Shown: piece after piece, positions 9,114 to 16,664 of the stretch
Layout: the number at the start of each line of letters is the position of its first letter
Position numbering within the stretch: the first letter of the stretch is position 1
Assembly: GCA_032229885.1 (NCBI GenBank)
Contig: JAVYAJ010000206.1
Span: 1-39,570, forward strand
Direction: 5' to 3'
DNA from: Anammoximicrobium sp032229885
Lineage (GTDB): Bacteria; Planctomycetota; Planctomycetia; Pirellulales; Pirellulaceae
Length of the DNA stretch: 39,570 bases
The notes under the pieces: generated by a model
Database searches by the model: none
Told to the model about the DNA's origin: nothing
The model's input: the letters and a program-made list of their open reading frames with translations, nothing else
Program-made: the position numbers and the translations under genes

Positions 9114-9585
9114 ACGCCCCTGGACAACACCTGCTGCGCATTCTCTCGTTTACGCCGCTGATGTCTCGGTGGTCAGGCGGCACGTCAGCGGGCGACGAAC
9201 CCGTTTCCCCAAGAACCAGGCAGTCCACGCTGCCCCCACTTCATCGGTGGGAATCGACGCCTGGTTGGACCACGGCCACAATGCCCTTGCCCTGCTGGGG
9301 ATTTTCAAAAAAGGCTGGCCGGCAACGGAACAGCCGCTGTCCGGTTGTCCGTGATCCCAACGACTGATGGCCGGCGGGGCGTGAGCTGCCGTTCAACAGC
9401 CTGACGGCGGTTTTCCTAGCCCGAGGAGATTGGTGGATCAGCGGCGTTCATTGACAGACGGACGCGTGGCGCGTAGGGTGGATGGGAACGCCGTGATTGG
9501 GAAGGGCCGGACGCGATGTGCTAGACTGACAACGTTCGGCATATGTCCCGTGCCCATAAATGACCATCCTTAGGGAGACGATGCG
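9114..9585. other. Intergenic stretch, no recognisable gene
   Basis: The 472 bases after the GH172-type gene hold a short open frame (9169-9354) whose peptide I do not recognise, and no family motif in any frame. GCGTAGGGTGGATGGGAACG at 9470-9490 resembles short repeats common between bacterial genes. A possible -10 box is listed separately. Confidence 0.5.
9522..9527 (+). promoter_or_regulatory. Candidate -10 box TAGACT
   Basis: TAGACT followed by G lies 58 bases before the start at 9586. TTGGGA lies 19 bases upstream as a poor -35 candidate. It is the same hexamer as at 3076 and 37622. Confidence 0.3.
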
Positions 9586-10554
9586 ATGAGAACGGATCTG
9601 AACCGCCGCGAGTTTCTTGCCGTTTCTGCCGCTGGTGCGGGCTTGGTTGCGACCGCGGCGCGGGCGGCCGAGCCTGTCTTCAAGACGACGCTCCGCAAGG
9701 CCGTCATCCTTAGCGCGGACCGCATGAACGACGAGACGTTCAAGAGGCTGAAGGACGCCGGCCTCGAGGGCTTCGAAGCTCGCACGGTGACAGTCGACGA
9801 GGCGAAGCGGGCCCGCGAGTCGGCCGAGAAGTACGGATTGCGGATCCACTCGGTGATCGGCGGCGGCTCGGTGGCCGGCCTGCGCGCCGCCCAGGCCTAC
9901 GGCGCCGACGGCGTGCTGGCCCCAGTGGGCGGATGTCACGTCAAGCCCATGCCGGAAGCGTGGGAATTCGACATCAAGTTCGACGAATCCAACGGCCATA
10001 TCACGCAGCTCGTCGCCGGTGACAATGAACAATTCCAAGGATACATCGAAGCTCACAATCGTTCGATGGACGCGGTCCGCGAGTCGATCAAAAAGCTTCT
10101 GCCCGTGGCCGAGGAGACGCAGGTCGTCATCGCCCTGGAAAACGTCTGGAACAATTGGTGCGTGCGACCCGAGCTGTACAACTGGGTCGTCGCCTCGTTC
10201 AACAGTCCGTGGGTCAAGGCATATTTCGACATCGGCAACCATGTCAAGTACGCGGGCATCCTTCGCGGCGATCGCGTCGAGATCGCGTACCCGCCCGAGG
10301 CATGGATCCGCATCTTCGGCCCGCGCCTGGCAAAGGTTCACGTCAAGGACTACCGACTCGACGCCGAAGGCAAAGGCGGCCGCTGGGCCGCGATCGGGGA
10401 GGGCAGCGTCGACTGGCCCGTGGTCCGCCAGGCGCTCGAGGACGTGGGCTACAACGGCTGGCTGACCGACGAGACCGGCCTCGCCTGGCCCGAGCTGTCC
10501 CGTCGTCTGGACCGCATCATCGCCGGCCAGCCGCCCGCTGCGACTGCGAGCTGA
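9586..10554 (+). CDS. Tat-exported sugar phosphate isomerase/epimerase-like TIM barrel protein
   Basis: The 322-residue product begins with a Tat signal (LNRREFLAVSAAGAGLVATA). The mature part is a xylose-isomerase-like TIM barrel (AP endonuclease family 2). Metal-ligand segments visible are VIALENVWNN (Glu near 184), KAYFDIGNHV (Asp near 211), KVHVKDYRLD (His near 253), GEGSVDW and LTDETG at the last strand. Members isomerise or epimerise keto-sugars. Export of this class is common in Planctomycetes and usually accompanies Gfo/Idh/MocA enzymes. The ATG at 9586 has GGGAG 8 bases upstream. It converges on the serine hydrolase at 10576 with only 21 bases between. Confidence 0.88.
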   Translation: MRTDLNRREFLAVSAAGAGLVATAARAAEPVFKTTLRKAVILSADRMNDETFKRLKDAGLEGFEARTVTVDEAKRARESAEKYGLRIHSVIGGGSVAGLRAAQAYGADGVLAPVGGCHVKPMPEAWEFDIKFDESNGHITQLVAGDNEQFQGYIEAHNRSMDAVRESIKKLLPVAEETQVVIALENVWNNWCVRPELYNWVVASFNSPWVKAYFDIGNHVKYAGILRGDRVEIAYPPEAWIRIFGPRLAKVHVKDYRLDAEGKGGRWAAIGEGSVDWPVVRQALEDVGYNGWLTDETGLAWPELSRRLDRIIAGQPPAATAS

Positions 10555-10575
10555 GTCGCGGCAACGTCTGGCCGA

Positions 10576-12384
10576 TCAACGGGGCGCGTCCGAGAACGCC
10601 GCCGCGCCCGTCGCCTGAAACTCCGTAATTTCGATGCCCAGCATCTGGTCGGCGTTGATTCGCCGCGAGATTTCGGCGAACGTCAGCCCCTGTTCGCGGG
10701 CGACCCGCGCATAGCTCGCAAACGGCCGGTACTTGTCGATCAGGTCCGTCGGCTCGATGCGCTTCCTGTCCAGCGGGTTCGGTCGGTCGATGACCCCGTA
10801 CTTCAGTCCGTTGTCCGACGCTGATTGGAGGGTCTGGCCGAGCACGTTGGTCAGGAACCAGAACGACTCGTCTGACGCGTCCTTCGGAATCGTCGAGGCG
10901 AAGACGATCACGGCGGCTCCGTGGACCGCCGGGGGCAGGATGCGCGGACAGTCGCGGGTAAGCGCGTATACCGGCGCGCCGGTTTGGTCGTCGCTTGTGA
11001 GCGGTTTTGGAACCACCTGATAAGTCATGCCCTCGGATTCCGCCTTCGATTCGTCGGGATAGAACAACGCCGCAATTTCAACGCCATCGTTCTTCAGCCG
11101 CGCTGGCAGGCCGTCGGGACGGCCGATTTCCGCTTGGTCGACGATCAAAGCGACGCGCGTCCCCCGCAGCGCGTCGAGCGATCTGGCGACCGGTTTTGGT
11201 ACTGCCGGCGATTCGCGCCGGACCGCGTCGACGGCGATCACGCCCACCCGCGCCGCAGTCGGATAGATGTTCGGCGTCTTGCCAAACGGATGGCGGCGGT
11301 TGCCGAGAACCACGACGAACAGATCCAGACTCGGATCGATCCAGATAGAGGTTCCGGTCCAGCCGCCATGGCCGATCGCCCGCGGGGTCATGTTCCACGG
11401 CCGATTCTTACTCCCGGACCGTTTGTCCCAAACCAGCCCCCGCAGTCCGGCGGATACGGTTTGCGGGGCGATCATCTTCTCGAAGGTCGCTTCGCTGAAA
11501 AGAGTCACTTTCGTGCCGTCGCGCTGGACCAGCGTTCCCTTTCCCAGCCAGAGGGCGGACAGGATGGCCAAATCCGGCGCGGTCGAAAACAGGCCGCAAT
11601 GCCCCGCGACGCCGCCGAGATGGTACGCGCGATAGTCGTTGACGACGCCCTTGAACCAGACGTCGCCGCGGGTTTCCGTCGCCGCTGCACGTTGGCGGCG
11701 CTGGGCATCGGGATTGTGCATCGTGTCGAACATACCCAGGGGGCGGTAGAGGTTTTCGATCGTGAACGTCCGCAGATCGTGGCCAGAGATCTTCTCGACG
11801 ATGTGCCCGAGCATCAGCGTGTTGTTGTCCATGTAATCGAAACGCTCGCCGACCGGATATCGCAGGCCCACTCCGCACAGCAGCTTCCAGAGCTCCTCCT
11901 TGGTCCCGCGGGTCTGGTTGTAGTAGTCCATGATTCCCGACGTATGCGTCATGCAGTGCCAGACCGTGATGCGATCCTTGCCGTTGACGCCGAACTCCGG
12001 AAAGTAGTCGATGACCAGATCGTCCGGCGAAACCTTGCCCTGGTCGATGACGACGGCAAGCGCCGTCGCGGTGCAGGCGACTTTCGTCACGGACGCGAGG
12101 TCGAACAGCGTGTCGAGGGTGATTTTCTCTCGTTCAGGATAGAACTGTCGGTAGCCGTATCCCTTCAGAAAACAGAGCTTGTTGCCGCGGCCGATCGCCA
12201 CGACCGCGCCGGGCGTGTGGCCGATGGCGATGGTCTGCTCGACGACCGCGTCGATGTCCTCCAAACCTGCCGCATCCATCCCCACGGACGCCGGATCGAC
12301 CCGCTCGAGCCAGTGCGGAGAATACTCGTCGGCGCTCGCCGCCGAAGCGAGCACGAGGCAAATCGTCAACAGAAGTCTGTTCAT
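10576..12384 (-). CDS. Serine hydrolase (class C beta-lactamase-like) with degenerate DUF1343/NamZ-like C-terminus
   Basis: The 602-residue product has a signal peptide (1-18) and a penicillin-binding-protein-like serine hydrolase domain (about 28-360). It shows Ser98-Val-Thr-Lys101 (SxxK), Tyr184-Met-Asp (YxN-like) and GHGGWTGTS with His339 in the KTG-equivalent position. Residues about 402-600 resemble DUF1343 (NamZ exo-muramidase family): RVALIVDQ, TGAPVYALTRD, then YGVIDRPNPLDRKRIEP and GLTFAEISRRIN. However, the PEHG catalytic motif is replaced by YPDESK, and the DIQD-type segment reads VFASTIPKD. The role may be peptidoglycan or ester hydrolysis. It is last in the minus-strand operon, 113 bases after the GH10 gene. 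The Shine-Dalgarno is weak. Confidence 0.85.
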   Translation of the reverse strand: MNRLLLTICLVLASAASADEYSPHWLERVDPASVGMDAAGLEDIDAVVEQTIAIGHTPGAVVAIGRGNKLCFLKGYGYRQFYPEREKITLDTLFDLASVTKVACTATALAVVIDQGKVSPDDLVIDYFPEFGVNGKDRITVWHCMTHTSGIMDYYNQTRGTKEELWKLLCGVGLRYPVGERFDYMDNNTLMLGHIVEKISGHDLRTFTIENLYRPLGMFDTMHNPDAQRRQRAAATETRGDVWFKGVVNDYRAYHLGGVAGHCGLFSTAPDLAILSALWLGKGTLVQRDGTKVTLFSEATFEKMIAPQTVSAGLRGLVWDKRSGSKNRPWNMTPRAIGHGGWTGTSIWIDPSLDLFVVVLGNRRHPFGKTPNIYPTAARVGVIAVDAVRRESPAVPKPVARSLDALRGTRVALIVDQAEIGRPDGLPARLKNDGVEIAALFYPDESKAESEGMTYQVVPKPLTSDDQTGAPVYALTRDCPRILPPAVHGAAVIVFASTIPKDASDESFWFLTNVLGQTLQSASDNGLKYGVIDRPNPLDRKRIEPTDLIDKYRPFASYARVAREQGLTFAEISRRINADQMLGIEITEFQATGAAAFSDAPR

Positions 12385-12497
12385 GTCGCTAGTCTCGTAT
12401 GGGAATGAGCGTTTTCAACACGCCGCCGCTGCCGGCTTGCCGAACAGGGACAAGGTTTCGCACGGTGCGCACCCGTCGGCGGTGAAGCCATCGCCGC

Positions 12498-13865
12498 CTA
12501 TCCCTCGGACAACCCGTCGCCGCCCTGGGCCAGTTGGAATTCCACGCTTTGCGCGGCGCCGGCGGTGTCCGTATAGCTGACGCGATAGCGACCTTTGAAA
12601 CCGCGGAACGCGATCGGTTTCCCGGCTTCGGCCTTCAGGGTCAAACGCGTTTTCCACTCGCGGTTGATGAGCCGGTCGAGAGCGTGATATGCCGGCTTTG
12701 GGTTCATGTCTTTGTCGTACAGTCCGGAGAACGAGGGTTCGCCCGGGGCCGCGCCGCCATCCACCAGATTCCACCAGGTAATGCCCATGACGGATGGGTG
12801 ACTGAACCAGAGACGGTAGAGATTGCGCGTGATTTCCGCCTGGATGGCCAGCCCCTTGTCCGTGGCGTCCGGCGCGCAGACGGTCACTTCACTGACGTGG
12901 ATCGGCCGTTCGGCGTCGCTCAGACAATCCAGGGCCTCGCGGTTCACCGCCGGAGTCAGGATGTCCGCGCCGTCGGCGATGGCCGTGGCCATGCCGGGGC
13001 TGTAGATGTGCATCTGGACGCCCACACAGTCGACCCGCGCTCCGCGGTCGATCAGGTTGCGCACGATTTCCACATAACGGCGGTGCATGTTGACGCCGGC
13101 GTAGATGTTGTTGTCGTTGCTGTTGAAACGCACTGTGGAAGGGAAATACTTGTCAGCCCAGACGAAGGTCTTGAAGGTGTAGTCGTCAGGCATGAGGCCG
13201 CGGTTGGCCTGGTCGATGGATTCGTTGACCACGTCCCACCGCTGCACGCGGTCGCCGTAGCGCTCGGCCAGTTCTTTGACATGCTTTTCGAACAGCGGCT
13301 CCATCGCCTTGCGGTCTTCCGGCATCCACGTCGGATGGCCCCAGCGCCGCATGCCGTAGATGATCGCATGGCCGTTGATGTTGACGCCTCGCGACTGCAT
13401 GTAGGCCACCACCGGATCGGTCGGAGGCCGGCGATATTCATACGGACTGTCCGCCGTGTAACGAGGCTTGCCCCGCTCGGGCTCGAGTGTCCGCCAATAG
13501 AACGGTATGGTCACGGCGTTCAGCAGCGTCCCGAAAGTCTCCGCATAGCGTTTGTCTTTTTCGGGATCTTTCAGATCGCCAAACAGAAAACAGTTGGCGC
13601 CGAACAGGAACTCGTGCGACAATTGCTCGACCGCCACGTCCGTGCCCGGCTTGACCGATGCCAGCCGCAGCACCGCTTCGGCCATCCGGTTGGCGCGAAT
13701 GTCCGCGTCGATCCGCGCCTGTTCGGCCGGATTCCATCGCTTCCCATACGCCTCGCTGGTCGCTGCGCCGCTGGCGCCTGGCGCATCGGCGGCCCACAGC
13801 GTTGGAAACGCGACCATGATCGCCAGCGCTGCGGCGATCGACAGTGCCATCATTTTCGTTTTCAT
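12498..13865 (-). CDS. GH10 endo-1,4-beta-xylanase, exported
   Basis: The 455-residue product has a signal peptide (1-26, ending LWAADA) and a GH10 TIM barrel. The acid/base is Glu215 in WDVVNES, the nucleophile is Glu326 in IHVSEVTV, and HAIIYG (about 166-171) and ITWWNLVDGGA are further family landmarks. GH10 enzymes cleave the beta-1,4-xylan backbone with retention. A short beta-rich tail (about 405-455) follows the barrel; no separate binding module is seen. I placed the start at 13865, preceded by AAGGAAA, because an upstream extension carries no signal and overlaps the neighbouring gene. The gap to the preceding glycosidase gene is 58 bases, consistent with one transcript. Assignment to GH10 is firm; the true polysaccharide is inferred. 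Confidence 0.93.
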   Translation of the reverse strand: MKTKMMALSIAAALAIMVAFPTLWAADAPGASGAATSEAYGKRWNPAEQARIDADIRANRMAEAVLRLASVKPGTDVAVEQLSHEFLFGANCFLFGDLKDPEKDKRYAETFGTLLNAVTIPFYWRTLEPERGKPRYTADSPYEYRRPPTDPVVAYMQSRGVNINGHAIIYGMRRWGHPTWMPEDRKAMEPLFEKHVKELAERYGDRVQRWDVVNESIDQANRGLMPDDYTFKTFVWADKYFPSTVRFNSNDNNIYAGVNMHRRYVEIVRNLIDRGARVDCVGVQMHIYSPGMATAIADGADILTPAVNREALDCLSDAERPIHVSEVTVCAPDATDKGLAIQAEITRNLYRLWFSHPSVMGITWWNLVDGGAAPGEPSFSGLYDKDMNPKPAYHALDRLINREWKTRLTLKAEAGKPIAFRGFKGRYRVSYTDTAGAAQSVEFQLAQGGDGLSEG

Positions 13866-13923
13866 CGGCTTTCCTTTTCGTGTCTGCGGTCGGCCTGCGG
13901 GCCGTTTCCTGCCTCTACTCTCT

Positions 13924-16581
13924 TCATCCTTGCGTGTTTCGCCTCCGTCCTTTCGTCCCTGCCGGCCGTGGCGGATCGCCGCTGATGGCGAGCTCGTACC
14001 ATACGGTGCGGTACTGCGGACCGATCTCGATCTGACTGCCGCCCGGAACGGGAACAATCGGCACTTGGCCCTTCCGCTCGCCGCGCTCGTCCAGCGCGAA
14101 ACAGGCTGTCCGCGCCGGGTCGCAGGCAAGCGTCACGGTCGCCGGGACGCCCTCGGTCAACACGGTCCCTTCGCCCCAATCGAGCCGGTCGGCCAGCGCG
14201 ACCGCGTCCTCGCCCGTGGCCTCCAGCACGGTGCCTTCGTTCTCCGTCATGCCGGTGGCGGCCAGCAGGATGGTCGCCGGGACGCCGCGTTCGCCGAAAC
14301 CTGTTGCGTGTCGCGAGGTGAGCGAGACCGTGGCCCAGCCAAGGCGGGTCTGGCCGATCCGCAGCTTTACGTCGCCCATCGCGATCTCGCGCCCTTCGGG
14401 AAATCCGCTGAACAGTTTGGTGTTCGCGGTGTTGACGGTCCAATAGGCTTTGCCGGCAAGCTCGCGATTCCACACCAGTTCCCCGGTGTCGCTCGTCACG
14501 ATCTTGTCGTCCGGTTTTACCGCGTCCGCCACTGCCGCGTCGGGCTCGTCGGAAAAGTCCATCGCGGTCTTGTGGACCAGTGGGAGTCGGCCGTCCAGCC
14601 CGACGGAGGCGATACTGGCGGCGACGGACCGTTGACGCACGAGCCGGTCGAAATAATTCGACGGCGACAGGGCGCCGGTCACGCTCTGATGAGCCGCGCG
14701 CACGTCGCCGCGCAGGAAGATGGCCGCACAGGCCGGCAGGTGCGCCAGCACATCGGTCCGCGCGATCATGCTGAAGAAATAGATGTTGCGCCGCGGCTCG
14801 AAATCGGGGCTGTGATTGTAGGTGTACTCGAATACGCCGTCCCAGCCCTGCAACGCCCCGTATGCCCGCAACATCGGTTGGCCTTCCGCGCCGAACTGGT
14901 TGGGGAACGGGTGATTGTATTCGCTGACCGTGTAGGGCTTGCCCGCCACGCGCTGGCCAGCCAGCGTCAGGATGCAGCTCATCGAGTTGACCATGGCTAG
15001 GTTACGGATCTCCCATCGCGTATGGACGCTCGGGTGGCACCAGTAGGCGTGATTGTCCACATAGTCCAGCTCGGCTTGCAGCATCGGTGGGCTGTAACCG
15101 CAGACCTGCGTCCCGGAGATCGGCGCCCGCAGCTTCAGCTCGTTCTTGAGATACGCGGCTATGCCGGTCCAATAGGCTCGCTCGGTGTCGATCAGGAACT
15201 GATAGAAGTCGCGTCGCGCCTGCTCGGGCGCGTACTCGCGGCTGCTGACGACCGGCGCCGCGCCGAGTTCGAAACCTGTGCTGTCGCCGAACGCGCCCGT
15301 CGCCCCGGGTTTGAACGATAGATCGTCGATCTCATACTCGCCGATCTTGAAACGCGTGAACTGGATCTCTGCCAGATCCGTGGTCTCCGTCGCGAGAAAC
15401 GTGTGGTGGATGGTCTTCCACTGCGCGCCGACACGATAGGGCGCGACCAGTCCCAGCGATTGCCAACCGCCTCGCGTCCGTGCCACGGCGAAGCCGAGAT
15501 CGGGCGCAGGCTCGCCCGCCACTTGTCGGACGCGAAACGAGACCGTATAGGGTTGATCCTTCTCGATCGACACACGCCGGTAGATCTTGGGGAACCGCTC
15601 GCTGCCGTCGCGCGTGACGGTCACTCGCAGCGCCCCGTCGGACGCGGCGACCGTGACTTCGGCCGTGCCCGGGTCCAGAATCCACCGCTGGCCGTCGAAG
15701 GCCACCGGCCCGTCGAACGCGCCCTCGGCGATCCGCTCGTCGCCCAGAGGCACGGGCCTCCACGCCCAGGCCGTCCGGAGCGCCTCGCCCGAGTCGTACT
15801 TCCTTTCCAGCCACGCGTTCCATTGACGCCGAAATTCATCGGCCAGGCGACCGGTCAACCGATCCAACGCCCCGCCGAGATAGTTGTTGATCAGCGCGTT
15901 TTCGTTGTTGATCTCCACCACCGCCACGCACGGATCGGCCGTGTAGGACAGCCCCGTGTAGCGGTTGACCCGCGTCAACAACGCCCGGGCGTAGGCCTTC
16001 TCCGAGGCGATCATCAGCGGGTCGAAAAAGCCGAGTCCTTTGGGGAAACGCGCCACGTGCAGGTTGATGTTCACATAGACGCCATGCTTTTTGAGCGCCG
16101 CGATCAGATAGTCCTGGCGATCGACGGCCTCGGGCGCAAAAGCGGGCATCGGCGCGGCGGGATCCGCACTGAAAGCTGCAGGCAGCTTGTCATTTGTACC
16201 GAAGATGCCGGTCTCCTTCGGCGTCATGAAGTTGCCATACTCGGCGTCGAAATAGTGCAGCCGGACACAGTTGATGCCGAACCGCGCCAGCCGCGCGGCC
16301 AGTTTATCCGCCTGCGAGTGCGTCGGGAAATTGGCGGGTCCGGTCAGATTTGTCGCGTGAAGCCTCAGCCTGCCCGCGTCGTTGACAAAGCGCCCGTTTT
16401 CGACGCGTGTAAACCCGTGCCTGCCCGCGGGCGCATCGACCAGGTGCGACATGTTGGCCGCGTTGTCGGGCGCGTCGTACGAGATCAGAAACGGAAACAG
16501 CGGCTGCTGCTCGGCCCCGGCCGCCAGGCTGGCAATCATCCCTAGCACACAGGTCCAACCGGCTCGCGTCGCAGTCATCAT
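13924..16581 (-). CDS. Clan GH-A glycoside hydrolase (GH5-like) with inserted carbohydrate-binding module
   Basis: The 885-residue secreted protein (signal 1-23) has a split TIM barrel. Residues about 55-275 include GINCVRLHYFDAEY and the acid/base candidate Glu227 in VVEINNENALI. A beta-sandwich module resembling CBM4/9 interrupts it at about 285-425 (YTVSFRVRQ, FTRFKIGEYEIDDLSF). The barrel then resumes, with the nucleophile candidate Glu554 in YTVSEYNHPFPNQ. A C-terminal beta domain follows. The arrangement resembles planctomycete cellulase-family glycosylhydrolases; I cannot name a subfamily. The ATG has AAGGAG 8 bases upstream. It lies 83 bases after the DUF4838/CBM9 gene and 58 before the GH10 gene. 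Confidence 0.85.
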   Translation of the reverse strand: MMTATRAGWTCVLGMIASLAAGAEQQPLFPFLISYDAPDNAANMSHLVDAPAGRHGFTRVENGRFVNDAGRLRLHATNLTGPANFPTHSQADKLAARLARFGINCVRLHYFDAEYGNFMTPKETGIFGTNDKLPAAFSADPAAPMPAFAPEAVDRQDYLIAALKKHGVYVNINLHVARFPKGLGFFDPLMIASEKAYARALLTRVNRYTGLSYTADPCVAVVEINNENALINNYLGGALDRLTGRLADEFRRQWNAWLERKYDSGEALRTAWAWRPVPLGDERIAEGAFDGPVAFDGQRWILDPGTAEVTVAASDGALRVTVTRDGSERFPKIYRRVSIEKDQPYTVSFRVRQVAGEPAPDLGFAVARTRGGWQSLGLVAPYRVGAQWKTIHHTFLATETTDLAEIQFTRFKIGEYEIDDLSFKPGATGAFGDSTGFELGAAPVVSSREYAPEQARRDFYQFLIDTERAYWTGIAAYLKNELKLRAPISGTQVCGYSPPMLQAELDYVDNHAYWCHPSVHTRWEIRNLAMVNSMSCILTLAGQRVAGKPYTVSEYNHPFPNQFGAEGQPMLRAYGALQGWDGVFEYTYNHSPDFEPRRNIYFFSMIARTDVLAHLPACAAIFLRGDVRAAHQSVTGALSPSNYFDRLVRQRSVAASIASVGLDGRLPLVHKTAMDFSDEPDAAVADAVKPDDKIVTSDTGELVWNRELAGKAYWTVNTANTKLFSGFPEGREIAMGDVKLRIGQTRLGWATVSLTSRHATGFGERGVPATILLAATGMTENEGTVLEATGEDAVALADRLDWGEGTVLTEGVPATVTLACDPARTACFALDERGERKGQVPIVPVPGGSQIEIGPQYRTVWYELAISGDPPRPAGTKGRRRNTQG

Positions 16582-16664
16582 GTTGCGTTCTCCTTGAACT
16601 CTTGCTCCGGGGCATCACGATCGACGCCCTCGCAACGGACGCCATCTTTACCGTCGACAGATCC

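Noticed and set aside
9169..9367. Possible transposase fragment after the GH172-type gene
   Set aside because: No DDE or other transposase motif and no inverted ends; the peptide is not recognisable.
12534..13985. Plus-strand frame opposite the GH10 gene
   Set aside because: The GH10 catalytic motifs are on the minus strand; the antisense translation is compositionally biased.
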